Origin: Magnetococcales bacterium
GTDB taxonomy: Bacteria; Pseudomonadota; Magnetococcia; Magnetococcales; Magnetaquicoccaceae
Assembly (NCBI GenBank): GCA_015231915.1
Contig: JADGAR010000001.1
Coordinates: forward strand, 55,284-119,283
DNA: 64,000 bases
Direction of reading: 5' to 3'
Shown: positions 1 to 8,429 of the stretch, piece by piece
Layout of the letters: the number at the start of each line of letters is the position of its first letter
How positions within the stretch are numbered: position 1 is the first letter of the stretch
Position numbers and translations under genes: made by a program
The notes under the pieces: model-generated
The model's database searches: none
What the model was told of the DNA's origin: nothing
The model's input: the letters and a program-made list of their open reading frames with translations, nothing else

Positions 1-108
1 GTGCCGGCGTGGGTGCCGGCGTGGGTGCCGGCGTGGGTGCCGGCGTGGGTGCCGGCGTGGGTGCCGGTGTGGGTGCCGGTGTCGGTGCCGGCGTAGGTGC
101 CGGCGTGG
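1..108. repeat. 12-bp tandem repeat inside ftsK linker
   Basis: Nine consecutive 12-base units of the form GTGCCGGCGTGG (plus strand), with single-base variants in the units at 61, 73 and 85, are interrupted only by the window edge. On the minus strand they encode Pro-Ala-Pro-Thr repeats in the FtsK linker. Twelve is a multiple of three, so copy-number change would alter linker length without breaking the frame. Confidence 0.95.
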
Positions 109-1141
109 GTGCCGGGACCTCAGGAGGAATCGTCGCTTCTTCCGGTTCGGAAATCGATTCCGGTTCCGGAGGCGCGCTCTTTGCCAAAACGACGCGCGGG
201 GCCGGGGTGGGGATCGGCTCCGACTCCGACTCTGGCGGATCCACCACGGGCGGGAGGGTCGCGACGGGCCGTGACGGCAGGTCGATGGAGGGTTCCAGGC
301 GATCATCCAGGCCGGCGATATACGGCTCGGCCTCGGTCGGCGACTCCGGGACCGGATGGGACTTGACACGACGGCGCTCGAACCACGCTTGCAACGCGGC
401 AAAGCCAGCGACCATCAGACCCGCCAATCCCGCCAGGACCGTGCCCACCCCTGCCGCCAGGGAGAGCACCTTTTCCCACAACGGGCGCCTGGGCACAGAG
501 GCCCCTGCTTCCGGTGCGGCTGCGGCCTTGGAGGGGCGCGCGCTTTCCAGCATGCCGGGAAGCTGCTCCGCAATCCCGGACCACGAGAAACGCACCAGGA
601 TCATCAGGGCCAGCAGGATCAAGGGCAACAACAGCAGCAGCGTCCCCCAGAAACCGAAGGCCCGCTGCATCACCTCGGCCAGCAGACTCCCCACCACCCC
701 GCCCGGCCCGGTCGGCGGAAAGGCGTCGGGTGCCGGGGTCCCCCGCGACAGCAGGGAGACGAGCGTGGTGACCACCAACGCCAATACGGGCAGGGCGATG
801 ATCCGGTCCAGATAGAACTCCGTGACCGTGGATTTGCGCATCAGGCGCACCCCAGGCACCACCAGAAACACCACCAGCCAGACGGAACCGTACCCCAGCG
901 CCTGGATCAGGGCATCGGCCAGGTAGGCGCCCGTCTTGCCCGCCATGTTGTGGATCACCTGGCTGCCGCTCGCGTAGTTGAACGACGGATCCTCCGTGTG
1001 ATAGGAGAGCAGGGTCACCACCAGAAAGGCGGCCAGAGAAAGCAGGATCGTGCCGACGGCCTCGCGCACCAGCAGTCGCCGGCGCAGGATGGCTTCCTGG
1101 GCTTGCAGCAGGGAAGGAAGACGACGCTTGGAGGTGGCCAT
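1..1141 (-). CDS. ftsK: DNA translocase FtsK, N-terminal part (cut by the window edge)
   Basis: FtsK anchors at the division septum and pumps chromosome ends apart. Only the first ~380 residues are in the window; the motor and gamma domains would lie beyond base 1. The protein starts MATSKRRLPSLLQAQ and shows about four hydrophobic segments in its first ~190 residues, including LLSLAAFLVVTLLSYHTEDP and SVWLVVFLVVPGVRLM, the layout of the FtsK 4TM domain. A fifth hydrophobic stretch lies near residue 230. A Pro/Glu/Ser-rich linker follows and passes into a pure Pro-Ala-Pro-Thr repeat still running at the edge. The ATG lies 3 bases beyond the rnj stop, so it is probably the last gene of tatABC-rnj-ftsK. 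The family call rests on the membrane domain, the linker and the rnj neighbour, since the ATPase is not visible. Confidence 0.8.
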   Translation of the reverse strand, partial: MATSKRRLPSLLQAQEAILRRRLLVREAVGTILLSLAAFLVVTLLSYHTEDPSFNYASGSQVIHNMAGKTGAYLADALIQALGYGSVWLVVFLVVPGVRLMRKSTVTEFYLDRIIALPVLALVVTTLVSLLSRGTPAPDAFPPTGPGGVVGSLLAEVMQRAFGFWGTLLLLLPLILLALMILVRFSWSGIAEQLPGMLESARPSKAAAAPEAGASVPRRPLWEKVLSLAAGVGTVLAGLAGLMVAGFAALQAWFERRRVKSHPVPESPTEAEPYIAGLDDRLEPSIDLPSRPVATLPPVVDPPESESEPIPTPAPRVVLAKSAPPEPESISEPEEATIPPEVPAPTPAPTPAPTPAPTPAPTPAPTPAPTPAPTPAPTPA

Positions 1142-1144
1142 GGG

Positions 1145-2827
1145 CTACATCTCCATGACCAGGGGAAAGACAGCCGGGCGTCGTCCCAGGCGCTTCTTGA
1201 AGAAACGCCGCAGGGCGCGCTGTGCCAGTTCCGGAGCGCCGACCGCCTCCTCCTCGGCAAAGTCCATCCCCCGGGCGCCAATGCGCAGGGCATCCTCCAC
1301 GGCGTCCTTGGCATCCTCCAGCAGGGCCTGGCTGGCATCGGCATACACCACCCCGCGGGTGAGCAGTTCCGGTCGCTGCAACACATTGCCGGTGGCCTTC
1401 TCCACGATCAGCACCACCACCACCATCCCGTCTTCGGAGAGGTGTTTGCGGTCCCGCAGCACGATATCCCCCACGTCGCCGACCCCCTTGCCGTCCACGA
1501 AGACCCGGCCACTGGGGATGATGCCCTCCTGGCGCAGGGAGTCGCGTTCCAGAACGGCCCGTTCGCCGTTCTCCAGCACCAGGGCGTTCCCGGGGGCCAC
1601 TCCCATGCTCACGGCGAGATCCCGGTGACTGTGCAGATGCCGCCGCTCCCCGTGAATGGGAATGAAGAAGCGGGGTTTGGTCATGGCCAGCATCAGTTTC
1701 AGGTCTTCCAGAGGAGCATGACCGGAGACGTGGATCTCCGGCATGTTCTTTTCGTGGATCACCTCGGCCCCCTTCTTGAACAAAATATTGATCAAGGTCC
1801 AGATGGTGCGTTCGTTGCCGGGAATGAACCGGGAGGAGAAGATCACCATGTCGCCGGGCAGGATGTCGATCTCCTGGTGCTCCCCGGAGGCGATGCGCAC
1901 CAGCGAGGAGTTCGGCTCCCCCTGGCTGCCGGTGGAGATCACCAGCAGACGGTTGCGCGGATATTTGTCGAAATGACGGATATCGACGAGGATATCATTC
2001 GGGATGTCGATATACCCCAACGCCCTGGCCACCTGGACATTGGCGATCATGGAGCGACCGTTCAGGATCACCTTGCGCCCGACGACGGCGGCGGCGCGCA
2101 TGGCCTGCTGGATGCGCTGGATGTTGGAGGCGAAGGTGGCCACCACCAGCAACCCGGCGGCCCGGGAAAAGATCTTGTCGAAGACGGCGCTGATGCCCTG
2201 TTCCGAAATGGTCGCCCCGACGCGATTGATGTTGGTGGAGTCGGACAAAAGCGCCAGGACCCCCTTCTCCCCCAGGCTGGTGAAGGTGTGGAGATCGGTG
2301 GGGCGCTCGTTGACCGGGGTGTGGTCGATCTTGAAATCCCCGGTATGCACCACCGTGCCCAGCGGGGTGCGGATGGCCAGGGCCGACGAATCGACGATGG
2401 AGTGGGTCACATGGATGAAGGTGAGGTTGAACGGTCCCGCCTGGAACGACTGGCGATGCTTGACCTCGATCATTTCCGCCTGGCCGAGCAGACCGTGTTC
2501 CCGGAACTTGCCCTCCAGGAGTCCCAGGGTCATGGCCGTGGCGTAGATGGGTCCCTCGATCATCGGCCAGATGTAGGGCATGGCGCCGATATGGTCCTCG
2601 TGGCCATGGGTGAGGACGAACCCCACCACCCTCTCGCGGTTTTCCACCAGGAACTGGACATCCGGGATGATGAAATCCACCCCGGGGGTTTCCGGCGACG
2701 GGAAGGTCAGGCCGCAATCCACCACCAGCAACTTGTCGTCGTAGCCGTAGACCATGAGATTCATGCCGATCTCGCCCAGGCCGCCCAGGGGGATGATCTC
2801 GAAGGGGGTGAGATGGGTGCGGCTCAT
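1145..2827 (-). CDS. rnj: Ribonuclease J (metallo-beta-lactamase/beta-CASP RNase)
   Basis: A 560-residue RNase of the RNase J family, which has 5'-to-3' exonuclease and endonuclease activity in mRNA decay and rRNA processing. The metal-binding motif HGHEDH is at residues 74-79, after a typical amino end (IIPLGGLGEIGMN). A beta-CASP region follows, then FIPIHGERRHL, which carries the late histidine of the family, and a C-terminal domain ending near residue 560. Length agrees with bacterial RNase J. The start ATG overlaps the tatC stop by 4 bases (ATGA) and ftsK begins just after its stop, so it sits inside a tightly packed minus-strand operon. Confidence 0.93.
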   Translation of the reverse strand: MSRTHLTPFEIIPLGGLGEIGMNLMVYGYDDKLLVVDCGLTFPSPETPGVDFIIPDVQFLVENRERVVGFVLTHGHEDHIGAMPYIWPMIEGPIYATAMTLGLLEGKFREHGLLGQAEMIEVKHRQSFQAGPFNLTFIHVTHSIVDSSALAIRTPLGTVVHTGDFKIDHTPVNERPTDLHTFTSLGEKGVLALLSDSTNINRVGATISEQGISAVFDKIFSRAAGLLVVATFASNIQRIQQAMRAAAVVGRKVILNGRSMIANVQVARALGYIDIPNDILVDIRHFDKYPRNRLLVISTGSQGEPNSSLVRIASGEHQEIDILPGDMVIFSSRFIPGNERTIWTLINILFKKGAEVIHEKNMPEIHVSGHAPLEDLKLMLAMTKPRFFIPIHGERRHLHSHRDLAVSMGVAPGNALVLENGERAVLERDSLRQEGIIPSGRVFVDGKGVGDVGDIVLRDRKHLSEDGMVVVVLIVEKATGNVLQRPELLTRGVVYADASQALLEDAKDAVEDALRIGARGMDFAEEEAVGAPELAQRALRRFFKKRLGRRPAVFPLVMEM

Positions 2828-3588
2828 GATTCACCCGCTCCCATGGCAGTCGCCGCATCCCGACGGCGTTCGATGCCGCGACCCAGGAAAATGGCGATTT
2901 CGTACATGATGCACATCGGCACGGCCATCATGATCTGGGAGATGGGGTCCGGCGGGGTGATGATCCCGGCGACCACAAAGGAAAAAACGATGTTGTATCT
3001 GCGCTTGTCCACCAGCCAGGCGGTGCTCAACGCCCCGGTCTTGATGAGCAACACCAGCCCGACGGGGATCTCGAACACCATACCGAAGGCGAGCATCAGG
3101 GTCATGATCAGTCCAAGGTACTCGGAGACCGAGGGCATGGCCGCGATATCCGGGGTGGAAAAGCTCAGGAAATACTTGAATGCCAATGGAAAAACAAATA
3201 AATATGCCAGGGAGGCCCCCAGAAAGAACAAAGCCGGCGTCAGCAACAGAAATGGCAAAAAAGAGCGCTTTTCCGACTCGTAGAGGCCCGGGGCCACAAA
3301 CAGCCAGAATTGCGTCAGGATCACCGGCAGGGCCAGGACCAGACCGGAAAAGGCCGAAACCTTGAGATAGGTGAAAAAGGCCTCGTGCAGCCCGGTATAG
3401 ATCATCTTGTCCTGTGGCCCCATGATCTCGCGCAACGGTCTGGTGAGAAAGGCGAAGATCTGCTCGGAAAAGCCCCAGCAGAGCAGAAAGCCGACCAGGA
3501 CGGCCAGCACGGAGATCATCAGGCGGGTGCGCAGCTCGATCAGGTGGCTCAGAAGCGGTGCCGTGTCGTCGGGTCCCATGGTGGTCAT
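2824..3588 (-). CDS. tatC: Twin-arginine translocase subunit TatC
   Basis: A 254-residue polytopic membrane protein, the signal-peptide receptor of the Tat pathway that exports folded proteins. The N-terminal SHLIELRTRL motif is the TatC signature involved in twin-arginine recognition. About six hydrophobic segments follow, including SVLAVLVGFLLCWGF and ALPVILTQFWLFVAPGLY (the FW..PGLY block is typical). The start overlaps the tatB stop and the stop overlaps the rnj start, 4 bases each. A Tat substrate candidate in the window is the FecR lipoprotein at 45327, which carries an RRDFLQ motif. Confidence 0.95.
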   Translation of the reverse strand: MTTMGPDDTAPLLSHLIELRTRLMISVLAVLVGFLLCWGFSEQIFAFLTRPLREIMGPQDKMIYTGLHEAFFTYLKVSAFSGLVLALPVILTQFWLFVAPGLYESEKRSFLPFLLLTPALFFLGASLAYLFVFPLAFKYFLSFSTPDIAAMPSVSEYLGLIMTLMLAFGMVFEIPVGLVLLIKTGALSTAWLVDKRRYNIVFSFVVAGIITPPDPISQIMMAVPMCIMYEIAIFLGRGIERRRDAATAMGAGES

Positions 3589-3914
3589 GATCGGTTCGGA
3601 TCGTTCGGGTTGAGGATGGGCGCAACGGCGGTCGATTGGGGGTCCGCGCGCGTCCCGTCGCCGGACGCGACCGGATCCTTGCGAGGCGCGACCGGGTCCT
3701 TGCGGGCGTCGGGCGGCGTGTAATGGGAGCTTTCCCGCATCCTGGACTCGAACTCCTCCAGATTGACGCTCTCCCGGACATCGTGGACGATCCGCTGGAT
3801 TTGCCGGATCAGCCGGGCAAAGCCCCGCGCCACTTCCGGCAATTTGTCAGGCCCGATGACCAACAAGGCGACAACCAGAATGATGAAAATTTCGATCCAG
3901 CTCATGCCAAACAT
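3585..3914 (-). CDS. tatB: Sec-independent protein translocase TatB
   Basis: A 109-residue protein with one N-terminal membrane helix (IEIFIILVVALLVIGPDKLP), followed by an amphipathic helix (EVARGFARLIRQIQ) and a polar tail. This is the TatA/B fold, and the GPDKLPE hinge and longer polar tail suit TatB. It sits between tatA and tatC and overlaps tatC by 4 bases. TatB with TatC forms the receptor for twin-arginine signal peptides. Confidence 0.93.
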   Translation of the reverse strand: MFGMSWIEIFIILVVALLVIGPDKLPEVARGFARLIRQIQRIVHDVRESVNLEEFESRMRESSHYTPPDARKDPVAPRKDPVASGDGTRADPQSTAVAPILNPNDPNRS

Positions 3915-3942
3915 GGCAAAATGGCTCCCCCGGCATCGCCGT

Positions 3943-4173
3943 TCAGGTGGCGTCCCTCTTGACCTGACCTTCCAGGGTGGGCGGGCTGGCCACTTTTTCG
4001 TCGGGCTTGGGCAGGTCCTCGGGAGGGTCCTTGTCGTTGTTGCCGCTCATGGCATCCTTGAAGCTCTTGACCCCCTGACCCAGGTCACGCATGACCCCCG
4101 GCAGCTTGCCGGCCCCGAACACGACCAGCACGATCACCAGGATGATGAGTAGATGCGAGGTGCTCAATCCCAT
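3943..4173 (-). CDS. tatA: Sec-independent protein translocase TatA
   Basis: A 76-residue single-helix protein: [18 protein letters not shown], then an amphipathic helix with [11 protein letters not shown] and an acidic, Pro-rich tail. The FGAGKLP hinge and short length are those of TatA, which oligomerises to form the Tat translocation path. It is the first gene of the minus-strand tatABC-rnj-ftsK run, 28 bases upstream of tatB. Confidence 0.93.
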   Translation of the reverse strand: MGLSTSHLLIILVIVLVVFGAGKLPGVMRDLGQGVKSFKDAMSGNNDKDPPEDLPKPDEKVASPPTLEGQVKRDAT

Positions 4174-4220
4174 GACAGGTTCTCCCTTGACTCGAATGGA
4201 TGAATACCGACAAATTGTGG

Positions 4221-4226
4221 ATTATA
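4221..4226 (-). promoter_or_regulatory. Possible -10 box for the tatABC operon
   Basis: A perfect TATAAT lies on the minus strand about 50 bases upstream of the tatA start, in the divergent gap to the radical SAM gene. No good -35 hexamer is visible 16-18 bases further upstream, so this is only a candidate. Confidence 0.35.
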
Positions 4227-4283
4227 TCTGAACGGCACGTGGGACTCCAGGAGTCACGGCACTTTTTCGCGGGCGGTTGCGGC

Positions 4284-5747
4284 ATGCAGATCCTTTTTCT
4301 GAATCCTCACTACATGGGACGCTTTTCCCGCGCTTCCCGCAGCCCGGCGGTCGCCAAGGGCGGAACCCTCTATTATCCGCTCTGGCTGGCCTATGCGGAA
4401 GGATGGGCACACAAGAACGGCCACGACACCCGACTGTTCGACGCCCCGGCACGCCAGGCCACCCTGGAAGATCTCGACCGCTACCTGGAGGGGTGGCAGC
4501 CCGACCTGACGGTCGTCGAAACCAGCACGCCCAGCATCCACCACGACAGCGACGTGGCGGTTCGGATCAAGGAACGCTTTCCGGAAAGTTTCGTCCTGCT
4601 GGTCGGCACCCACCCCTCCGCACTGCCGGAAGAGAGCCTGAGCCGGCATCCCGCAATCGATGCCGTGGCCATCGGCGAGTACGACGCCACGGTGACGGAA
4701 CTGGCCGCAGCGCTGACAAACCGCCAACCGACCGGCGAGGTCCCAGGCTTGGCGATCCGTGACGGCACCACCATCCGGCGGACCATGCCCAGGGAAAAAC
4801 GCCACGATCTCGACGCCATCCCCTTCGTGTCGGAGGTCTATGCCCGCCATCTGAACGTGAACGATTATTTCTTCGCCGCCGCCAACCATCCCATGGTGAT
4901 GATCATCACCGGTCGCGGCTGCCCCCACCAGTGCTTCTTCTGCGTCTATCCCCAGGTGTTCCACTCCCATCGCTACCGGGTGCGCAGCGCCACAAACGTG
5001 GTGGACGAACTGGAATACATTCAACGCCACCTCCCCATGGTCCGCGAGGTGGGCATCGAGGACGACTGCTTCACCGCCTCCCCCAGCCATGTGCGCGGCA
5101 TCTGCGAAGAGATCCTGCGGCGCGGCATCGAGATCCAGTGGTATTGCAACGTGCGGGGGGATGTCAAAAAGGATCTGCTCGCCCTCATGAAACAGGCCGG
5201 ATGCCGCCTGGTCACCGTGGGCTTCGAAAGCGGGGATCAGGCGCTCCTCGACAGCATGAAAAAAGGTATAAAATTAGAAAAATATCACCAGTTTGTCCGC
5301 GATGTCAAGGAGGCCGGCATCCTGGTCCACGGCTGCATCATGGCCGGCAATCCGGGAGAGACGCGCAAAAGCCTGGAGGCCAGCTACCGGTTCGCGGTGG
5401 AGGTCAACTGCGACAGCATGCAGTTCTACCCGCTCTACCTCTACCCCGGCACCGAGGCCTACGACTGGGCGGAAAAGAACGGTTATCTCTCCACCACCGA
5501 TTTCTCCCAGTGGCTGGATGGCGAAGGACAGCACAACTGCGTGCTGAATACCCCGGAACTCTCCTCGCGCGAATTGGTGGCGCTGTGCAATGAATACATG
5601 CGTCGTTACCACCTGCGGCCCCGCTATCTCCTGATGAAGGCCTGGCAAGCGTTGCGTTATCCCCGGGAAGGATATCGCAGCCTGGTGTCCGCCAAACAGT
5701 TCTTCGGCAACATGCTCCTGAAGGGAATCCGGGAGCGGCTGACATGA
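4284..5747 (+). CDS. B12-binding-type radical SAM protein
   Basis: A ~488-residue protein. The N-terminal half resembles the cobalamin-binding Rossmann domain of the BchE/HpnJ-like group (LLVGTHPSALPEE). The SAM domain carries the iron-sulphur motif GCPHQCFFC (CxxxCxxC). Later segments such as VTVGFESGDQALLDSMKKGI are typical of this family. The frame is open back to 4200, but I chose the ATG at 4284 because MQILFLNPHYMG is the usual family start; the 28 extra residues look unlike protein. The stop overlaps the glycosyltransferase start by 4 bases (ATGA), suggesting joint modification of a lipid or glycan. The substrate cannot be told from sequence. Confidence 0.82.
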   Translation: MQILFLNPHYMGRFSRASRSPAVAKGGTLYYPLWLAYAEGWAHKNGHDTRLFDAPARQATLEDLDRYLEGWQPDLTVVETSTPSIHHDSDVAVRIKERFPESFVLLVGTHPSALPEESLSRHPAIDAVAIGEYDATVTELAAALTNRQPTGEVPGLAIRDGTTIRRTMPREKRHDLDAIPFVSEVYARHLNVNDYFFAAANHPMVMIITGRGCPHQCFFCVYPQVFHSHRYRVRSATNVVDELEYIQRHLPMVREVGIEDDCFTASPSHVRGICEEILRRGIEIQWYCNVRGDVKKDLLALMKQAGCRLVTVGFESGDQALLDSMKKGIKLEKYHQFVRDVKEAGILVHGCIMAGNPGETRKSLEASYRFAVEVNCDSMQFYPLYLYPGTEAYDWAEKNGYLSTTDFSQWLDGEGQHNCVLNTPELSSRELVALCNEYMRRYHLRPRYLLMKAWQALRYPREGYRSLVSAKQFFGNMLLKGIRERLT

Positions 5748-6736
5748 TCGATGTCTCGGTAGTGGTGGTCTGCCTCAACGAGGAACGCCATATCTTCCCC
5801 TGCCTGGAGTCCCTGCTCGCCCAGCGCTATACCTTGGGAGAATACGAAATCGTCGTGGTGGACGGCGGCTCGCACGACCGCACCGCCGAGATCGTGCGGG
5901 CCTACACCGCCATGCACCCGCATGTGCGACTGGTGATCGAACTGCGCAAGGGCACGGCCATCGGACGCAACGCAGGCGTGACCGCAGCGCGCCATGCCAA
6001 TGTCGCCTTCATCGACGCCGACTGCGAAGCCCCGCCGGAGTGGCTGGAACGCCTCGCCGGGGCCTTTCGGCACCATCGCGACAAGGATCGAAACGTGGTG
6101 GCCGCAGGGGGGGGCAACGTCCCACCGAAGGATGGACCCCCCTTCATGCAGGCGGTGGGGGTGGCCATGGACTCCTTCGCCGGGAGCTTCAACAGCGCCC
6201 AGGGACGCCGCTTTGCCGAGGCCCGCCAGGTCCCCAGCCTGGCCACCCTCAACGTGATCTACGCCAAGGCCGCGATCCAGGCGGCAGGAGGCTTCGACGC
6301 CACCCTGGGCAGCGAGGCGGAGGACGCGGACCTCAACCATCGTCTCACCCGCCACGGGGCGCGTCTGATCTACATTCCCGACCTTCCGGTCATCCACAAG
6401 TTCCGCCCCACCCCGCGCATCTGGTACCGCAACATGGTCCGCTACGGTCGGGGCCGGGCGCGCCTGCTCAAACGCTACCCGGAAATGCGCACCTGGCAAT
6501 ACGCCCTGCCGCCGGTGTTTCTGCTCGGCATGGCCACCCTGCTCCTGGCGCCGTTGCATCCGATCTTCTGGGCCGCCGCGCTCTATTTTCCGGCCATTCT
6601 GCTGCACGCGACCCTGCTCTGCCTGAAAACAGACCGGATCGCCCTCGCCTTGCATGTGACCGTGGTCTTCGTTGTGCAACACTTCGGCTATGCCATCGGC
6701 GAGGTGACCGGCTGGCTGGATTCCAAGGTCCGCTGA
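5744..6736 (+). CDS. Family 2 glycosyltransferase with C-terminal membrane helices
   Basis: A 330-residue GT-A enzyme transferring a sugar from a nucleotide donor. It starts IDVSVVVVCLNEERHI, has the nucleotide-binding VVVDGGSHDRT and the acidic metal motif FIDADCEAPPEW, and an ED-containing acceptor motif GSEAEDADLNHRL. Two or three hydrophobic segments at the C-terminus (from about residue 245) anchor it in the inner membrane. It is translationally coupled to the radical SAM gene. Its last 49 bases overlap the end of the convergent methyltransferase gene, so the two stop regions are antisense to each other. Confidence 0.87.
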   Translation: MIDVSVVVVCLNEERHIFPCLESLLAQRYTLGEYEIVVVDGGSHDRTAEIVRAYTAMHPHVRLVIELRKGTAIGRNAGVTAARHANVAFIDADCEAPPEWLERLAGAFRHHRDKDRNVVAAGGGNVPPKDGPPFMQAVGVAMDSFAGSFNSAQGRRFAEARQVPSLATLNVIYAKAAIQAAGGFDATLGSEAEDADLNHRLTRHGARLIYIPDLPVIHKFRPTPRIWYRNMVRYGRGRARLLKRYPEMRTWQYALPPVFLLGMATLLLAPLHPIFWAAALYFPAILLHATLLCLKTDRIALALHVTVVFVVQHFGYAIGEVTGWLDSKVR

Positions 6737-7329
6737 AACAACAAAATCCGGAATACGTCGAAAAACACCGGAATGCTCTCCTGAAGGGCAAAGCCGTGCT
6801 TTTGAAACACCTCGACGAAATCCCGCATGCGATAGTTGTATTCGAACACGATCTCGTCGCCGCGCAACAGTTCCGCCAGGTACGGCAGGGTCTTGCCGAC
6901 CAGCGAGCCGTGGTTGGGCTGGATGATCAGCACGTGCCTGCGGCTGAGCCGCATCAGGTGCTCGGCCATGGGTTCGAAATGGAGGAAATGTTCCAGCATG
7001 CCGTCGCTGGAGACCAGGTCATACCCCCCGGTCTCCTCCTCCACGGCGCGCAGGGCGACCGTCAAGCCCTTGTTATGACAGACGGCGACGGCAGTGGGAG
7101 AGATGTCGATCCCCTGACACGGCCACCCCTCCCGCTGATAGATCGCCAGGATATGCCCCAGGCCACAGCCGACCTCCATGACGCTGCCGGAAGGGATGCG
7201 CCGCAACAGGTCCACCATCGCCCGCTCCTTGGCGCGAAACATCAGCCGTCCCAGCAGGGTCAACCGCTCCTTGACATCCGATCCCTGCCAGCGCCGTTCC
7301 CAGATGACCCGGTCATCGCTCATGGCCAT
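6688..7329 (-). CDS. Class I SAM-dependent methyltransferase
   Basis: A 213-residue methyltransferase. Motif I is VMEVGCGLGHIL, followed by GIDISPTAV (motif II) and YDLVSSDGMLEHFLHF (post-I/IV region), the pattern of small-molecule or glycolipid methyltransferases (Methyltransf_11/23 type). It is the last gene of the minus-strand run mutL, glycosyltransferase, DUF2304, methyltransferase, and overlaps the DUF2304 gene by 17 bases. The context suggests modification of a glycan or a lipid-linked sugar; the substrate is unknown. Confidence 0.82.
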   Translation of the reverse strand: MAMSDDRVIWERRWQGSDVKERLTLLGRLMFRAKERAMVDLLRRIPSGSVMEVGCGLGHILAIYQREGWPCQGIDISPTAVAVCHNKGLTVALRAVEEETGGYDLVSSDGMLEHFLHFEPMAEHLMRLSRRHVLIIQPNHGSLVGKTLPYLAELLRGDEIVFEYNYRMRDFVEVFQKHGFALQESIPVFFDVFRILLFQRTLESSQPVTSPMA

Positions 7330-7708
7330 TCTCCCCGGAACAAGAATCCGATTTTGCCAGCAACTGTTCCAGGTCCGCGACCCGCGCCTCCAGCAGGGCC
7401 ACCTGCTGGGCGATCTCGTTGCGCTGCCGATGCGACCTGGTCAAAGAGAGGGTGAACTGCAACGCCAGCAGAAACAGGGTCAGGATGGCAAAAAAGGTCA
7501 GGATCGAAATCGGATTGACGATACCGAACCATGACCCGATCGCCACGTACTCGTCCAGCAGAAACGGGACGGAAAACAACAGCACCGACATGCCGATCCA
7601 CAGCAGACTGTATTGCTCCCGAATATGACGCTGGCGCACCAGTTGCACGAGACCGGCCAGGAACAACAGACTCAATACAATGAGGAACAAGGATTGTTTG
7701 AGTGTCAT
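7313..7708 (-). CDS. DUF2304 family membrane protein
   Basis: A 131-residue protein with three hydrophobic segments (QSLFLIVLSLLFLAGLVQLV, YSLLWIGMSVLLFSVPFLL, LTFFAILTLFLLALQFTL) and a C-terminal coiled-coil-like stretch (NEIAQQVALLEARVADLEQL). Size and pattern are those of DUF2304, commonly encoded beside GT2 enzymes of polyprenyl-phosphate glycosyltransferase type, as here. The start overlaps the glycosyltransferase stop by 4 bases. The frame extends much further upstream, but that part is antiparallel reading of the neighbour. It is probably a membrane partner of that enzyme. Confidence 0.75.
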   Translation of the reverse strand: MTLKQSLFLIVLSLLFLAGLVQLVRQRHIREQYSLLWIGMSVLLFSVPFLLDEYVAIGSWFGIVNPISILTFFAILTLFLLALQFTLSLTRSHRQRNEIAQQVALLEARVADLEQLLAKSDSCSGENGHER

Positions 7709-8421
7709 TTGCGGTGTTCCGTCGGCAGTTTGAGCAACAGGGCGATGAAGAACGACAAGGTCATCCGGATCATGTAATACATGGGCCGCAACAGGCCGGA
7801 GTGCATGGAACCGGTCTGGCTGGCATGCATGCGCACCGGGACCTCCCGCACCCGGAAACCCTGTCTGTGCAACAACAGGAGAATATTGGCGTCCGGGAAG
7901 TCGTTGGGATAAAGAGGCGTGCAGTAAAAACGCATCACATCCGCCGTCAGCGCCTGAAACCCACTCGTAGGATCGGTGAACCGCCAACCGGTGAACAGGC
8001 GCAGCAACAGGATGAAATAGTTCTGTCCCAGGCGCCGCATGCCGGAAACCCGGTAGCTTTGGGCATGCAGGAAACGGCTGCCGAGCACGAGATCGCACTC
8101 CCCCGTCCGCAGGGCGTGCAACAACGCCACCGCCCCCTCCGGGTCGTGCTGTCCGTCCCCGTCGAGTTGCACCACGTCCTGGTAACCGTTGAGCAGGGCA
8201 TAATGGTAGCCGGTTTGCAGACTGCTCCCGTACCCCAGATTGGTCGGGTGACGCAACACCACCGCGCCCGCCTGCCGGGCCACCCTGCCGGTCTGATCCC
8301 TGGAGCAGTCATCCACCACCACCACCCGAAACCCCAGGACTCGTGCCTTGGCCACCACCCCGCCAATGGCCTTCTCTTCGTTGTAGGCTGGAATGATAAT
8401 CAACGACTTCTGATCACGCAT
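7705..8421 (-). CDS. Glycosyltransferase family 2, dolichyl/polyprenyl-phosphate type
   Basis: A 238-residue GT2 enzyme with SLIIIPAYNEEKAI, VVVVDDCSRDQT and the catalytic-site motif QLDGDGQHDPEG. This pattern is typical of transferases that put a sugar on polyprenyl phosphate. It lacks a membrane domain except a weak C-terminal hydrophobic stretch (TLSFFIALLLKL), which may be supplied by the coupled DUF2304 protein. It starts 8 bases after the mutL stop on the same strand and is probably co-transcribed with it, although there is no functional link to mismatch repair. Confidence 0.85.
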   Translation of the reverse strand: MRDQKSLIIIPAYNEEKAIGGVVAKARVLGFRVVVVDDCSRDQTGRVARQAGAVVLRHPTNLGYGSSLQTGYHYALLNGYQDVVQLDGDGQHDPEGAVALLHALRTGECDLVLGSRFLHAQSYRVSGMRRLGQNYFILLLRLFTGWRFTDPTSGFQALTADVMRFYCTPLYPNDFPDANILLLLHRQGFRVREVPVRMHASQTGSMHSGLLRPMYYMIRMTLSFFIALLLKLPTEHRK

Positions 8422-8429
8422 CGCGCACT

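Noticed and set aside
1-108. CRISPR array
   Set aside because: Units are 12 bases with no spacers and lie in a coding linker.
356-3283. 975-residue plus-strand open frame
   Set aside because: Antisense to ftsK, rnj and tatC, whose motifs are clear; it reflects third-position G/C bias on the real strand.
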